This document shows positions 40,033 through 48,400 of a DNA stretch of 64,000 bases, piece after piece; within the stretch, counting starts at the first letter, position 1; the number at the start of each line of letters is the position of its first letter. The position numbers and the translations under genes were made by a program. The DNA comes from Oceanospirillaceae bacterium UBA7410 (GTDB lineage Bacteria > Pseudomonadota > Gammaproteobacteria > Pseudomonadales > Balneatricaceae), in assembly GCA_002470565.1 (NCBI GenBank), contig DKMQ01000100.1:16034-80033 (forward strand), read 5' to 3'. The notes under the pieces are model-generated. The model made no database searches. It was not told the DNA's origin and worked only from the letters and a program-made list of their open reading frames with translations.

Positions 40033-40572
40033 TTACTTTTCTTGGATTACATCAAGATGTAAATACACTTTTTTATTACCACGCTGTGTACTGTAGAGCG
40101 CGTAATAATAAACCCCATCTAAAGCGTCTTTTTTAAGCGCTGCATATGATTGCTGTGTATTTAAACCATATAAGCGCGATTCACCAAATACTTTATTAGC
40201 CCACTGATTACTAGACCCACATGTGCGACCATGACACTGATACATCACTTGAGTATCTTGTGTTTTGAGTTCATCTAAGGCGATGTTGTGGGCGATTTTG
40301 GCGCTCAACCCAGGAAGCATTTCCCAAGTGTAACTTGTTAGGTTTCCAGACAAAAATAAGTTGTATTCAGCACCAATTTCACCATTAACCTTACGCATGG
40401 CGCTTATTGGAAGTGTGTAGTAAGGCACACTGCGCTGTATTTTTTCGATTAATGGGCTTTGCTTTGTTAAAGCTAGGGGTGCCTCTGCTAGAGCTACTTG
40501 AGATATGAAACAAACAAAAATACAACTCATTAGCACACGAACGTTAACGGTTATACGAGAAGCTATTGTCAT
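40033..40572 (-). CDS. DUF4892 periplasmic protein
   Basis: Secreted protein of 179 residues, with a signal peptide ending near residue 29 (SQVALA|EAP). The mature part has the DUF4892 pattern: YQCHGRTCGSSNQWANKVFG and VYLHLDVIQ near the C-terminus, and GLNTQQSYAAL. No activity is known. A disulfide between the two cysteines of CHGRTC is plausible. Confidence 0.82.
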   Translation of the reverse strand: MTIASRITVNVRVLMSCIFVCFISQVALAEAPLALTKQSPLIEKIQRSVPYYTLPISAMRKVNGEIGAEYNLFLSGNLTSYTWEMLPGLSAKIAHNIALDELKTQDTQVMYQCHGRTCGSSNQWANKVFGESRLYGLNTQQSYAALKKDALDGVYYYALYSTQRGNKKVYLHLDVIQEK

Positions 40573-40704
40573 ATTATTTTCTCTTCATGGGTGAAATATA
40601 AGTGCTCACTTAAGGCGTTGTGCCAAAAGGGTCACTGAAGTCTGAGTCTTTGAGGCGCTAGACTAAATTTAAACGTGTGTCACCCAGACGAATAAGCAAC
40701 CATC

Positions 40705-41022
40705 TTACTCATTTGGAGCTTGTGAGTGATCCTCTTTGTGAGGCATACCTTCAGCTTCTGGCCAATCATTAAATGGAAACGGCTTACTTTGCGTTTGATA
40801 AGACAAAAATCGATAGCTATGGTGAATAAAGCGCCCTAAGCTATTACTAAATTTCAGTATTGCTATATGGCTAGATTCATTAAACAAGCGATACAAAAAC
40901 TGAACGACAATTAATAACACTAAAACTGACGCTGCAACTTCTAACAACACTAAATGCAATAGCATAAAGACTAGACGCAGCCAAAACTCTTCTGAGGTCA
41001 GGTTGTTTTTAAAAGCTTGCAT
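40705..41022 (-). CDS. DUF4389 membrane protein
   Basis: Small inner-membrane protein of 105 residues with one long hydrophobic region (about residues 14-45, enough for one or two helices) and the C-terminal motif FPFNDWP. This matches the DUF4389 family of unknown function. It lies between the DUF4892 gene and gpsA on the same strand, with about 100-130-base gaps on either side in which I see nothing else. Confidence 0.78.
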   Translation of the reverse strand: MQAFKNNLTSEEFWLRLVFMLLHLVLLEVAASVLVLLIVVQFLYRLFNESSHIAILKFSNSLGRFIHHSYRFLSYQTQSKPFPFNDWPEAEGMPHKEDHSQAPNE

Positions 41023-41122
41023 AGCGTTTACTCCATTAAATTATATGCGCTAACCTAAAAGGTCATAGGCAGCTTAAACGTACTTTAATTAAGATAGGGG
41101 CATGCACCGGCATTTCAAGGGC

Positions 41123-42145
41123 TTAGCTGCGTTTTAGCACAAATTCAACATCTGAGTTTTGATCCCGAGACATGAGGGCTTGAGCCACACTTGAAACATC
41201 TGCACCTTCATAAACCAATGCATAAAGACCATCTACTAAGGGCATATTCACCTGTAGTTGATCCGCTTTTTTCTTTACTATAGCAAGGGTATTTACACCC
41301 TCAGCTACTTCACCTAATTCAGCCACAGCTGCTTCTAGGTCTTTACCTTGGCCCAACGCATAGCCTACACGATAGTTTCTACTCAGTGGAGACATGCAAG
41401 TAACAATGAGATCACCTACTCCAGATAAGCCTAGGAAAGTCATAGGGTTAGCTCCCATATGCACCGCTAAACGGCTCATTTCAGCTAAGCTGCGAGTTAA
41501 TAACATACTGCGTGTATTTTCGCCCAAACCAAGTGCTGCGCTTAGGCCTGCAGCAATAGCGTAGATGTTTTTAAGTGCACCACCAAGTTCTGTGCCATAG
41601 CGATCATTGCTAGCGTATACACGAAAAAAACTACATTGCAGGATCGCTTGTACTTGCTCACGTAACCCTTCACTATCACTGGCAATCACAGTGCCAGTTA
41701 ATTGTTTAGCCGCTACTTCTTTCGCCAAATTAGGCCCACTAATTACACCTACACAATTATCAGGAAAACAACTTTCAAGCACCTGGCTCATCAATAAAAA
41801 ACTGTCTGACTCTATGCCTTTGGCCGTAGTAACAAGATATTGTTTTGGATTGATATAGGTTTTAGATTGCTCCAACAAACCCCTAAAGGCTTTACTGGGT
41901 ATGGAAAAGATAACGGTGTCTGCATCACTAATACATAAGCTCAAATCAGTGACAATTTCTAGATCTTCATGTAGCTTTAGTCCCGGCACATAACGTGAAT
42001 TAACCCTTGTTAAGCGCATTTGTTGAGCTAATGCTTCATCTCGCAGCCATAAACGCACAGGAAAACCATTATGTGAAACGATGTTAGCTAATACTGTGCC
42101 AAAACTACCACCACCAATCACTGCCACTCTATGTTTAAGGTTCAT
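41123..42145 (-). CDS. gpsA: Glycerol-3-phosphate dehydrogenase [NAD(P)+]
   Basis: Makes sn-glycerol 3-phosphate for phospholipid synthesis. At 340 residues it has the N-terminal nucleotide-binding motif GGGSFGTVLANIV and SGPNLAKEVA. The catalytic lysine lies in ELGGALKNIYAIAAGL. The dehydrogenase C-terminal region with SLSRNY-like sequence (MSPLSRNYRVG) follows. It follows the rhlB-like gene by 10 bases. Confidence 0.96.
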   Translation of the reverse strand: MNLKHRVAVIGGGSFGTVLANIVSHNGFPVRLWLRDEALAQQMRLTRVNSRYVPGLKLHEDLEIVTDLSLCISDADTVIFSIPSKAFRGLLEQSKTYINPKQYLVTTAKGIESDSFLLMSQVLESCFPDNCVGVISGPNLAKEVAAKQLTGTVIASDSEGLREQVQAILQCSFFRVYASNDRYGTELGGALKNIYAIAAGLSAALGLGENTRSMLLTRSLAEMSRLAVHMGANPMTFLGLSGVGDLIVTCMSPLSRNYRVGYALGQGKDLEAAVAELGEVAEGVNTLAIVKKKADQLQVNMPLVDGLYALVYEGADVSSVAQALMSRDQNSDVEFVLKRS

Positions 42146-42155
42146 GAAAATCCTA

Positions 42156-43385
42156 TTACACTAGTAGTTCGCTAGGCGTGGGTTCGCAGTCTAGACGCTT
42201 ACCCAGCATCACCTCTAGATCAGGCATAATAAACGCATCATCTTCAGAAGCAAAGCTGATGGATATACCTGAAGCGCCTGCTCGCCCTGTGCGCCCGATA
42301 CGATGCACGTAATCTTCAAGCTCTTCTGGTAAATCATAGTTAAACACATGACTTACGCCATCTACATGGATACCTCGGCCAGCAACATCAGTAGCAACTA
42401 ATATAGGCGTTTCGCCACTGCGAAAGCGTTCCAAGGTTTTCACCCGCTTAGCTTGCGCCACTTCGCCTGACAAAAGTGCACTTTTAATGCCATCTTTTTG
42501 TAACTTTTCTGCTAGATCTCGAGTGATATGACGTCGGTTAGCAAACACAATGGCTCGCTCTACACCCATTGTTTTTAAACAATTGAGCAATACTTTATAT
42601 TTATCTGCTCGGGCTACTGAATAAAATCGTTGATCTACGCTGGCAGAAGCAAGCTCATCAGACTCTATTTCCACATGTACTGGCTCAAATGTCCACTGCT
42701 CTGCCAAACGCAATATCTGCTCACTAAAAGTAGCGCTAAACAATAAAGTTTGACGGTCTTCTTTTTTAGGTGTTTGACGAATGATAGAGCGTACATCGGG
42801 AATAAATCCCATACTTAGCATACGGTCCGCTTCATCCAATACTACCACTTCAACCTCTCTTAGATTGACGTGCCCTCTGCGACAAAAATCTAATAGTCTG
42901 CCAGGGGTGGCCACCATAATATCTACATGCTGCTTTTTTAATTGCTTTTGCTGGCCTTCAAAATCCATACCGCCCACAAGCTGCTGTACGTTAACGTCAC
43001 AAAAGCGCGTAAGATCTTCGGCATCACTGGCAATTTGCATAACTAGCTCACGCGTAGGCGCTACAATTAGGGCTCTTGGGGTGCCTAATCGACGCGGACC
43101 GCTGATAGGGAAATCTAAAAAGTCAGTGATAATGCTCAGCAAAAATGCCGCTGTTTTACCAGAGCCAGTTTGTGCTTTACCAGTGATGTCTTTTCCGGCC
43201 AAAGATTCTGGCAGCGTTAGAGCTTGTATAGGGCTGCAATACTCATATCCCAAAGCAGCAACCCCTTGCATCACCTGATCAGGTAAATCCAAATCATGAA
43301 ACCTAGTTTTGCCTTCTTCTTGTGCAACGACAAATTCGTCTAATGACCAGGCTTGGTCAGTGATATTTGAATCATTTGATTTCAA
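42156..43385 (-). CDS. rhlB: DEAD-box RNA helicase, RhlB-like
   Basis: ATP-dependent RNA helicase; the best match by eye is RhlB, which works with the RNA degradosome. All motifs are present: Q motif SPIQALTLPESL, motif I AQTGSGKTAAF, Ia PTRELVMQIA, motif II VLDEADRML, motif III SATF, motif V ATDVAGRGI and motif VI HRIGRTGRAG. At 409 residues it has only short extensions. The symbol is offered with modest confidence because DEAD-box helicases of this class are hard to tell apart by eye. It precedes gpsA by 10 bases. Confidence 0.82.
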   Translation of the reverse strand: MKSNDSNITDQAWSLDEFVVAQEEGKTRFHDLDLPDQVMQGVAALGYEYCSPIQALTLPESLAGKDITGKAQTGSGKTAAFLLSIITDFLDFPISGPRRLGTPRALIVAPTRELVMQIASDAEDLTRFCDVNVQQLVGGMDFEGQQKQLKKQHVDIMVATPGRLLDFCRRGHVNLREVEVVVLDEADRMLSMGFIPDVRSIIRQTPKKEDRQTLLFSATFSEQILRLAEQWTFEPVHVEIESDELASASVDQRFYSVARADKYKVLLNCLKTMGVERAIVFANRRHITRDLAEKLQKDGIKSALLSGEVAQAKRVKTLERFRSGETPILVATDVAGRGIHVDGVSHVFNYDLPEELEDYVHRIGRTGRAGASGISISFASEDDAFIMPDLEVMLGKRLDCEPTPSELLV

Positions 43386-43496
43386 AATTATGTTCCATTG
43401 AGACGTATTTATGCCTCATTAAGATAAATTACAACGAAGCAGTATAGAGCGTTTAATGGCATTACACAAAACAGCTTTTGTTGTGCGTTTCGATCA

Positions 43497-45626
43497 TCAA
43501 CCAAATCTTCGTTCATAGGGTGGTAAAGATTGTAATAGCTGCTGACCATACCGCTTGCTAACGATACGTTTATCCAAAATAGTAATACGGCCTTGATCAT
43601 CCTCTTTACGCAATAAACGCCCCGTGGCCTGCACCAATCTAACACTTGCTTCAGGTACTGACAGCTCGGCAAAGCTATTACCACCAGATTTTTCTATCCA
43701 TTCGGCTAAAGCTGATGGCACTGGGCGATCTGGCACAGTAAAGGGCAACCGAGTAATCACCACATGCGTTAAATAGTTACCCGGCAAATCAATACCTTCT
43801 GCAAAACTTGCTAGACCAAACAATACACTGCCGTCACCTTCATCGATACGTTGTTTATGTTGATCCAATAACCGTTGCTTAGAGGACTCTCCTTGTTGCA
43901 AGATCAAGTCTTGCCATAGGTCCCCCATGCCTTCAAATACCAATTGCATCACACGTTTGGAAGTAAATAATACCAGGCTGGCTTCATCTTGATTAAGTTG
44001 CGCTTTAAGACCCACAATAAGGTCATCGACAAATACCGCTTCTGGGCCTGGTTCTATGGCTTCTTTAGGGACACATATATGAGATTTGGCAAAATCAAAA
44101 GGACTGGCTACAGCTAACATAGCACTGCGCGGGTTTAAACCTGCATGAGTAATTAACCGGTCAAATCGCCCTAGCGCTGTTAATGTTGCAGAAGTGAGTA
44201 AGGCACCATAACAACGAGTCCATAAATTTTCTTGCAAAAGGTCGGCCGCCATTATTGGGCTTGCTGACATTTCTAAGTCGACTCTCTCTGGCGTTTGCCA
44301 ATGATGCAACCACCTAGCCATCGGCACCTCTCCCTCTTTATCTACTTTAGCATAGGCTTGAAAAAGGCTTAATTGTTGTTCTGAGTTTTGCTGCAATACA
44401 CCAAAAGCGGCCAGATAATTTTCAGCCTGATCTTTTGGTAGACCATTTTGATCGCCTTTGACCACATCATCCATCAAACTATGCAAGGCGCCTAAGTCTC
44501 TAGCCAAACGTGCACTACTAACAGCCATATCATGAGTAATTTGAACTAATTCAGCAGGTACCACACCTTGAGAAAAGCGATAAGTTTCTTGTTTTTGGTA
44601 ACCATCTTCAGGCCTAAAAGCGGATTGATCCAAAAACTGTTCTAACGTAACAAGTTGGGTTTCAAGCCCTTGCACATGATCTTGAATCTGTACACATAAC
44701 TGTGCACCCTTACCTGCGCCTTGCCATTCCTTTAAAAATTTCTTTAAACCGGATCTTGTTTGCCCATACCAACGACTTAGTTGACGAATGCCTTGCTGGT
44801 GAGTGAACTGTTTTAGGGTTTTATCAGCTAAATGATGGCCTTCATCAAAGATATAAATCGTATCCTGTGGTGCTGGTAAAATAGCACCTCCGCCCAAAGC
44901 TAAATCGGCAAGCACTAAGTCATGATTAGTCACAATGCAATCGGCTTGTTCTAGGCCATCTCTAGCCTTGAAGAATGGGCATTGACTAAAATGGCTACAA
45001 CGACGATTAGTACAGCCCTTATGATCCGTAGTAATCGGCCGCCAATGATCTTCAGACAAAGGCTCTTTCCAAGCATCCCTATCACCATCCCACTGATTTC
45101 CACCTAATTGCACCACCATGTCTTTATAAAGCGCCTGCTGATGCACATCAAGCTTGAGTGCTAGCTCATCTTCAAAGAGGGCTTGGGTAGGGTCGATGGA
45201 GGCATTTTGAGATAATGCCTGGTCCAGCCTGGATACACACAGATAACGGCGGCGACCTTTAGCTAGACGAAAATCAAAATCATAACCTCCATGCTTTTTA
45301 AGCGCTGGCAGGTCTTTTTGTATAATCTGCTCTTGCAAGGCGATAGTAGCCGTAGAAATAACTAATTTTTTATCCAGTGCTTTGGCTATAGGTAAACAAG
45401 CCACCATATATGCCAATGTTTTTCCCGTACCTGTGCCTGCCTCTACCAAACATACTGGGTTATCATCACTACGATTACCCTCAACATCTGCTTTGATTGA
45501 CAAAAAATGGTTAGCAACTGTTGCGATCATTTGCTTTTGACCCCAACGAGGCTTTAGCTCCAGCTGCTTAACCAACTGACGATAAAGTTGTTGAATATCT
45601 TGTTTTACATTTGCTGAATCAGACAC
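43497..45626 (-). CDS. dinG: ATP-dependent DNA helicase DinG
   Basis: 5'-3' DNA helicase of superfamily 2 with an iron-sulfur cluster; resolves R-loops and structured DNA. The Walker A motif is VEAGTGTGKTLAYM and the DEAH-like box is FDEGHHLADK. Four cysteines near the cluster site are visible (GCTNRRCSHFSQCPFF and DGLEQADC). The C-terminal helicase motif is VQATGRLLRKEDD. At 709 residues it is close to E. coli DinG. The SOS-regulated lexA-sulA pair is divergent from it across 179 bases; no LexA box is convincing on the dinG side. Confidence 0.93.
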   Translation of the reverse strand: MSDSANVKQDIQQLYRQLVKQLELKPRWGQKQMIATVANHFLSIKADVEGNRSDDNPVCLVEAGTGTGKTLAYMVACLPIAKALDKKLVISTATIALQEQIIQKDLPALKKHGGYDFDFRLAKGRRRYLCVSRLDQALSQNASIDPTQALFEDELALKLDVHQQALYKDMVVQLGGNQWDGDRDAWKEPLSEDHWRPITTDHKGCTNRRCSHFSQCPFFKARDGLEQADCIVTNHDLVLADLALGGGAILPAPQDTIYIFDEGHHLADKTLKQFTHQQGIRQLSRWYGQTRSGLKKFLKEWQGAGKGAQLCVQIQDHVQGLETQLVTLEQFLDQSAFRPEDGYQKQETYRFSQGVVPAELVQITHDMAVSSARLARDLGALHSLMDDVVKGDQNGLPKDQAENYLAAFGVLQQNSEQQLSLFQAYAKVDKEGEVPMARWLHHWQTPERVDLEMSASPIMAADLLQENLWTRCYGALLTSATLTALGRFDRLITHAGLNPRSAMLAVASPFDFAKSHICVPKEAIEPGPEAVFVDDLIVGLKAQLNQDEASLVLFTSKRVMQLVFEGMGDLWQDLILQQGESSKQRLLDQHKQRIDEGDGSVLFGLASFAEGIDLPGNYLTHVVITRLPFTVPDRPVPSALAEWIEKSGGNSFAELSVPEASVRLVQATGRLLRKEDDQGRITILDKRIVSKRYGQQLLQSLPPYERRFG

Positions 45627-45721
45627 GTTGCAAGTTCTCAGTTAGCATCAAATAATCGGTCATCAGAGTACACCATTTCAGCCACAAAATCAGATACAAA
45701 ATAGGTCAAAAAAAATAAACC

Positions 45722-45749
45722 TTGCCAGAAGCAATATTACTGGTATTAT
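45722..45749 (+). promoter_or_regulatory. Candidate lexA promoter (-35 TTGCCA, -10 TATTAT)
   Basis: TTGCCA at 45722-45727 and TATTAT at 45744-45749 are separated by 16 bases. The -10 box lies inside the first LexA operator, so bound LexA would block it. This is assigned by eye and is consistent with self-repression. Confidence 0.5.
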
Positions 45750-45755
45750 ATACAG
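45740..45755. promoter_or_regulatory. LexA (SOS) box 1
   Basis: CTGGTATTATATACAG has the LexA operator form CTGT-N8-ACAG with one mismatch in the left half. It overlaps the candidate -10 box of lexA. Confidence 0.75.
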
Positions 45756-45758
45756 TAA

Positions 45759-45774
45759 CTGTACAAACAACCAG
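45759..45774. promoter_or_regulatory. LexA (SOS) box 2
   Basis: CTGTACAAACAACCAG has the LexA operator form with one mismatch in the right half (CCAG for ACAG). It begins three bases after box 1. Two tandem boxes in front of lexA are also seen in E. coli, whose second lexA box likewise ends in CCAG. Confidence 0.7.
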
Positions 45775-45805
45775 CACATTAACCCAAGTGTTAGAAGGAC
45801 GTAAT

Positions 45806-46414
45806 ATGATCAAGTTGACCCCACGACAAGACCAAGTGCTCGACTGTATCCGTAACTACATCATCGACACAGGCTATCCGCCAACACGTGCGGAAATTGC
45901 CAAAGAGCTTGGCTTTAAGTCGCCCAATGCTGCAGAAGAACACATCAAAGCACTGGCCCGTAAAGGCGCTATAGAAATCATTCCAGGTGCTTCTCGCGGT
46001 ATACGCATCCCCGATATGCATGAGGTTGATTTAGGTCTACCTATCATAGGTATGGTTGCAGCAGGTAGCCCTTTACTTGCACAAGAGCATATTAGTGATT
46101 ATTGCGCTATTCCTGAAAACTTATTTTATCCTAAAGCAGATTACCTACTTAAAGTAAGCGGTATGTCGATGAAAGATATTGGCATTTATGATGGTGATTT
46201 ATTAGCGGTACACAAAACAGACCAAGCCAGAAATGGTCAAGTGGTAGTGGCACGCCTTAATGACGAAGTGACTGTGAAACGTTTCCAACGCAATGGCAAT
46301 AATGTACAGCTGATAGCAGAAAATCCAGATTTTTCTCCTATCGAAGTAGACTTAACGCAAGAACACTTAAGCATTGAAGGCCTGAGTGTAGGTGTGATTC
46401 GCCGCGGTAACTAA
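45806..46414 (+). CDS. lexA: SOS repressor LexA
   Basis: Repressor of the SOS response; self-cleaves when RecA is active. The ATG at 45806 gives 202 residues and has AGAAGG seven bases upstream; a longer reading from 45722 adds 28 residues that overlap the operators and is rejected. The N-terminal winged helix ([15 protein letters not shown]) is followed by the cleavage site A86-G87 in GMVAAGSPL and by the Ser-Lys pair S121 (VSGMSMKD) and K158 (VTVKRF). sulA follows by 21 bases, as in Pseudomonas. Confidence 0.97.
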   Translation: MIKLTPRQDQVLDCIRNYIIDTGYPPTRAEIAKELGFKSPNAAEEHIKALARKGAIEIIPGASRGIRIPDMHEVDLGLPIIGMVAAGSPLLAQEHISDYCAIPENLFYPKADYLLKVSGMSMKDIGIYDGDLLAVHKTDQARNGQVVVARLNDEVTVKRFQRNGNNVQLIAENPDFSPIEVDLTQEHLSIEGLSVGVIRRGN

Positions 46415-46435
46415 ACCTAACTCAGGAGCACTAAA

Positions 46436-46891
46436 ATGTTTCAACAACAGCACCAGCTCAACACAAACATTGAAGGTATTTTGGCAGAACATCAACTTGA
46501 TTTGTGGGCTCAAGAAGAAAGCGAACAAACGCAAGATCTTAGTAGTATTACTGAAATCATCATGCGTGGTGAAGCTTGGAATAATGTACAAACATTACTA
46601 CCTTTAATGGCTCAGCTTAGCCATGACCAACGCTGGTTAGCTTGGGTTGCACCACCTCAGTTATTACCTAAAGCTCAATTAATAGCTGCAGGTTTTGACC
46701 TAAATAAAATTATCTTATTAAAGCCAGATGCCCAACATGACACTTTAAGTTTAGCCCGCCAAGCTCTAAAAAGTGGCACGTGTCATGCTGTTATTAGCTG
46801 GTTTGGAACGCTTGAAGACAAGCAGCTAAGCGGACTAGCACAAGCAGCAGAAATAGGTAATAGCCGCGCTTTTTTGATCAAGCACCAATAA
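46436..46891 (+). CDS. sulA: SOS cell-division inhibitor SulA-like
   Basis: Predicted SOS-induced inhibitor of FtsZ, 151 residues. It shows the SulA pattern WLAWVAPPQLLPKAQLIAAG, KIILLKPDA and ALKSGTCHAVISWFG, and lies in the same operon as lexA (21-base gap, AGGAG eight bases before the ATG). In Pseudomonas and relatives the lexA-sulA pair is standard. N-terminal residues 1-45 vary in this family. It is convergent with the aminopeptidase gene. Confidence 0.87.
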   Translation: MFQQQHQLNTNIEGILAEHQLDLWAQEESEQTQDLSSITEIIMRGEAWNNVQTLLPLMAQLSHDQRWLAWVAPPQLLPKAQLIAAGFDLNKIILLKPDAQHDTLSLARQALKSGTCHAVISWFGTLEDKQLSGLAQAAEIGNSRAFLIKHQ

Positions 46892-46925
46892 AATAGGCAT
46901 TTAGATTGGCTCTAACACCTCATCA

Positions 46926-48218
46926 CTAAAAGGTCATGTTCGTCTCAAAAAACTGCTGTAACAATTTGTGAGTAATATGAGGGTCTGCACTACCTGCTAG
47001 CTCACGAATGGAGTGCATTGCAAATGTGGGCACTCCTAAATCTAGCGTTCGCACACCCAATTGAGCTGCTGTAATTGGCCCAATAGTACTACCACAACCC
47101 ATATCACTGCGCACAACAAAAGTTTGAATTGGTACGTCTACCTGTGCAGCTAACTCTTTCACCATGGCACTGGTAATCGCATTAGTGGCGTAACGCTGAT
47201 TTGCGTTAACCTTAATTACAGGGCCTTGATTAAGTTTTGGGCCGTGTTGGTCATCGTGCTTGCTGGGAAAATTGGGGTGGACCCCATGTGCATTATCGGC
47301 AGATATAAAGGTTGATGCATCTAACACCTGATGCAGCAATTCTGGCCTGGGATAGATTCTTTGTAACACTGACATTAAGAAAGCACCCTGAGCGCCCTCT
47401 GCTGATTGGCTACCCACTTCTTCATGGTCATTACAAATTAACAACATGCCCTGATCTGTATTAGCAGCAAGCATAGCAGTTAAACCCATGTAACAACTTA
47501 ATAGATTGTCCAGCCTGGCAGCTGCTAAAAACTCCTGCTTTAACCCTACTAAAGCAGGTGCTTGTACGTCATAGAAACTTAGTTCGTAATCAATGACCTC
47601 ATCAACTTCAATACCATCTTTTCTTAGCTCCTTTGCAAGTGTAGCGCGTAAATTAAAATCATCACCTAGCGCTTGACCCAAAAGCACTGGCAAATCTGTT
47701 TGTGGATTAACACTATGGCCCTTATTAGCTTCTCGGTCTAAATGTATAGCTAAGCTTGGAATACAAGCCACAGGGCGCTTAAAGTCTATTAGATGGCTTA
47801 TTAACTGACCACTTACATCACGACTAACTACCCTGCCGGCCAAAGATAGGTCACGGTCAAACCAAGGATGCAATAATGCTCCACCGTAAACCTCCACACC
47901 TAGTTGATGATAGCCTTTAGATTGTAGTTCAGGATTAGGCTTGACCTTTAAACACGGACTATCCGTATGAGCGCCTATCATATGCATTCTTTGCAATGCA
48001 CCTTGCTTGGGCAACTGGAAAGCGATTATGGTTGAGTCGTTCTTAGTGATGTAATAACAACCACCGGGCACCAAATCCCAATGGCCTGCCATATCAAGAG
48101 CATTGTAGCCCGCTGCACTTAGCTTGCTTATTATTGAAGCTACTGCATGAAATGGAGTAGGTGAATGAGTAATGAAATCCATTAACCCATTAAGGTAAGC
48201 TTGTTGTGACATTGGCAT
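46926..48218 (-). CDS. M18 family aminopeptidase (ApeB-like)
   Basis: Zinc aminopeptidase of the M18 family that prefers acidic or other N-terminal residues; about 430 residues. Metal-binding signatures include [39 protein letters not shown] and the C-terminal [12 protein letters not shown] start at the ATG at 48218 ([15 protein letters not shown]), which follows GGA by four bases; other ATG codons lie at 48227 and 48212, and a longer reading to 48287 is not supported by the family. It is divergent from prc. Confidence 0.9.
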   Translation of the reverse strand: MPMSQQAYLNGLMDFITHSPTPFHAVASIISKLSAAGYNALDMAGHWDLVPGGCYYITKNDSTIIAFQLPKQGALQRMHMIGAHTDSPCLKVKPNPELQSKGYHQLGVEVYGGALLHPWFDRDLSLAGRVVSRDVSGQLISHLIDFKRPVACIPSLAIHLDREANKGHSVNPQTDLPVLLGQALGDDFNLRATLAKELRKDGIEVDEVIDYELSFYDVQAPALVGLKQEFLAAARLDNLLSCYMGLTAMLAANTDQGMLLICNDHEEVGSQSAEGAQGAFLMSVLQRIYPRPELLHQVLDASTFISADNAHGVHPNFPSKHDDQHGPKLNQGPVIKVNANQRYATNAITSAMVKELAAQVDVPIQTFVVRSDMGCGSTIGPITAAQLGVRTLDLGVPTFAMHSIRELAGSADPHITHKLLQQFFETNMTF

Positions 48219-48330
48219 TGATTCCATTGTTGCAAAGATTGAATTTTGACACATTCTGCGCGCAACCGTAACGATTGCGTAAAGCATTGTTTAATTTACC
48301 CTAGATTCCCTCAAGAGGTTTGAAAAATCA

Positions 48331-48367
48331 ACTTGAATCAAGCTAAGATAGCTTGCAAGTATTTTTT
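48331..48367. promoter_or_regulatory. Hairpin with T-run in the prc leader
   Basis: CAAGCTA (48339-48345) pairs exactly with TAGCTTG (48349-48355) across a 3-base loop, and the outer ACTTG (48331-48335) pairs with CAAGT (48356-48360), leaving a 3-base bulge. ATTTTTT follows at 48361-48367. On the plus strand this has intrinsic-terminator form, yet it lies in front of prc and not behind a gene. Alternatively it is an operator: a weak promoter (TTGAAA at 48320-48325, TAAGAT 18 bases on) would overlap it. Confidence 0.4.
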
Positions 48368-48400
48368 GACCTACATTCCACTGCCTATTAAAAGACTAGA

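Noticed and set aside
43409-43684. 91-codon minus-strand reading frame beside dinG
   Set aside because: It lies largely inside the end of dinG in another frame and has no recognisable family or ribosome site.
45722-45805. 28-residue upstream extension of LexA
   Set aside because: It would be translated across both LexA boxes and the -10 box; the ATG at 45806 has a good ribosome site and matches LexA.
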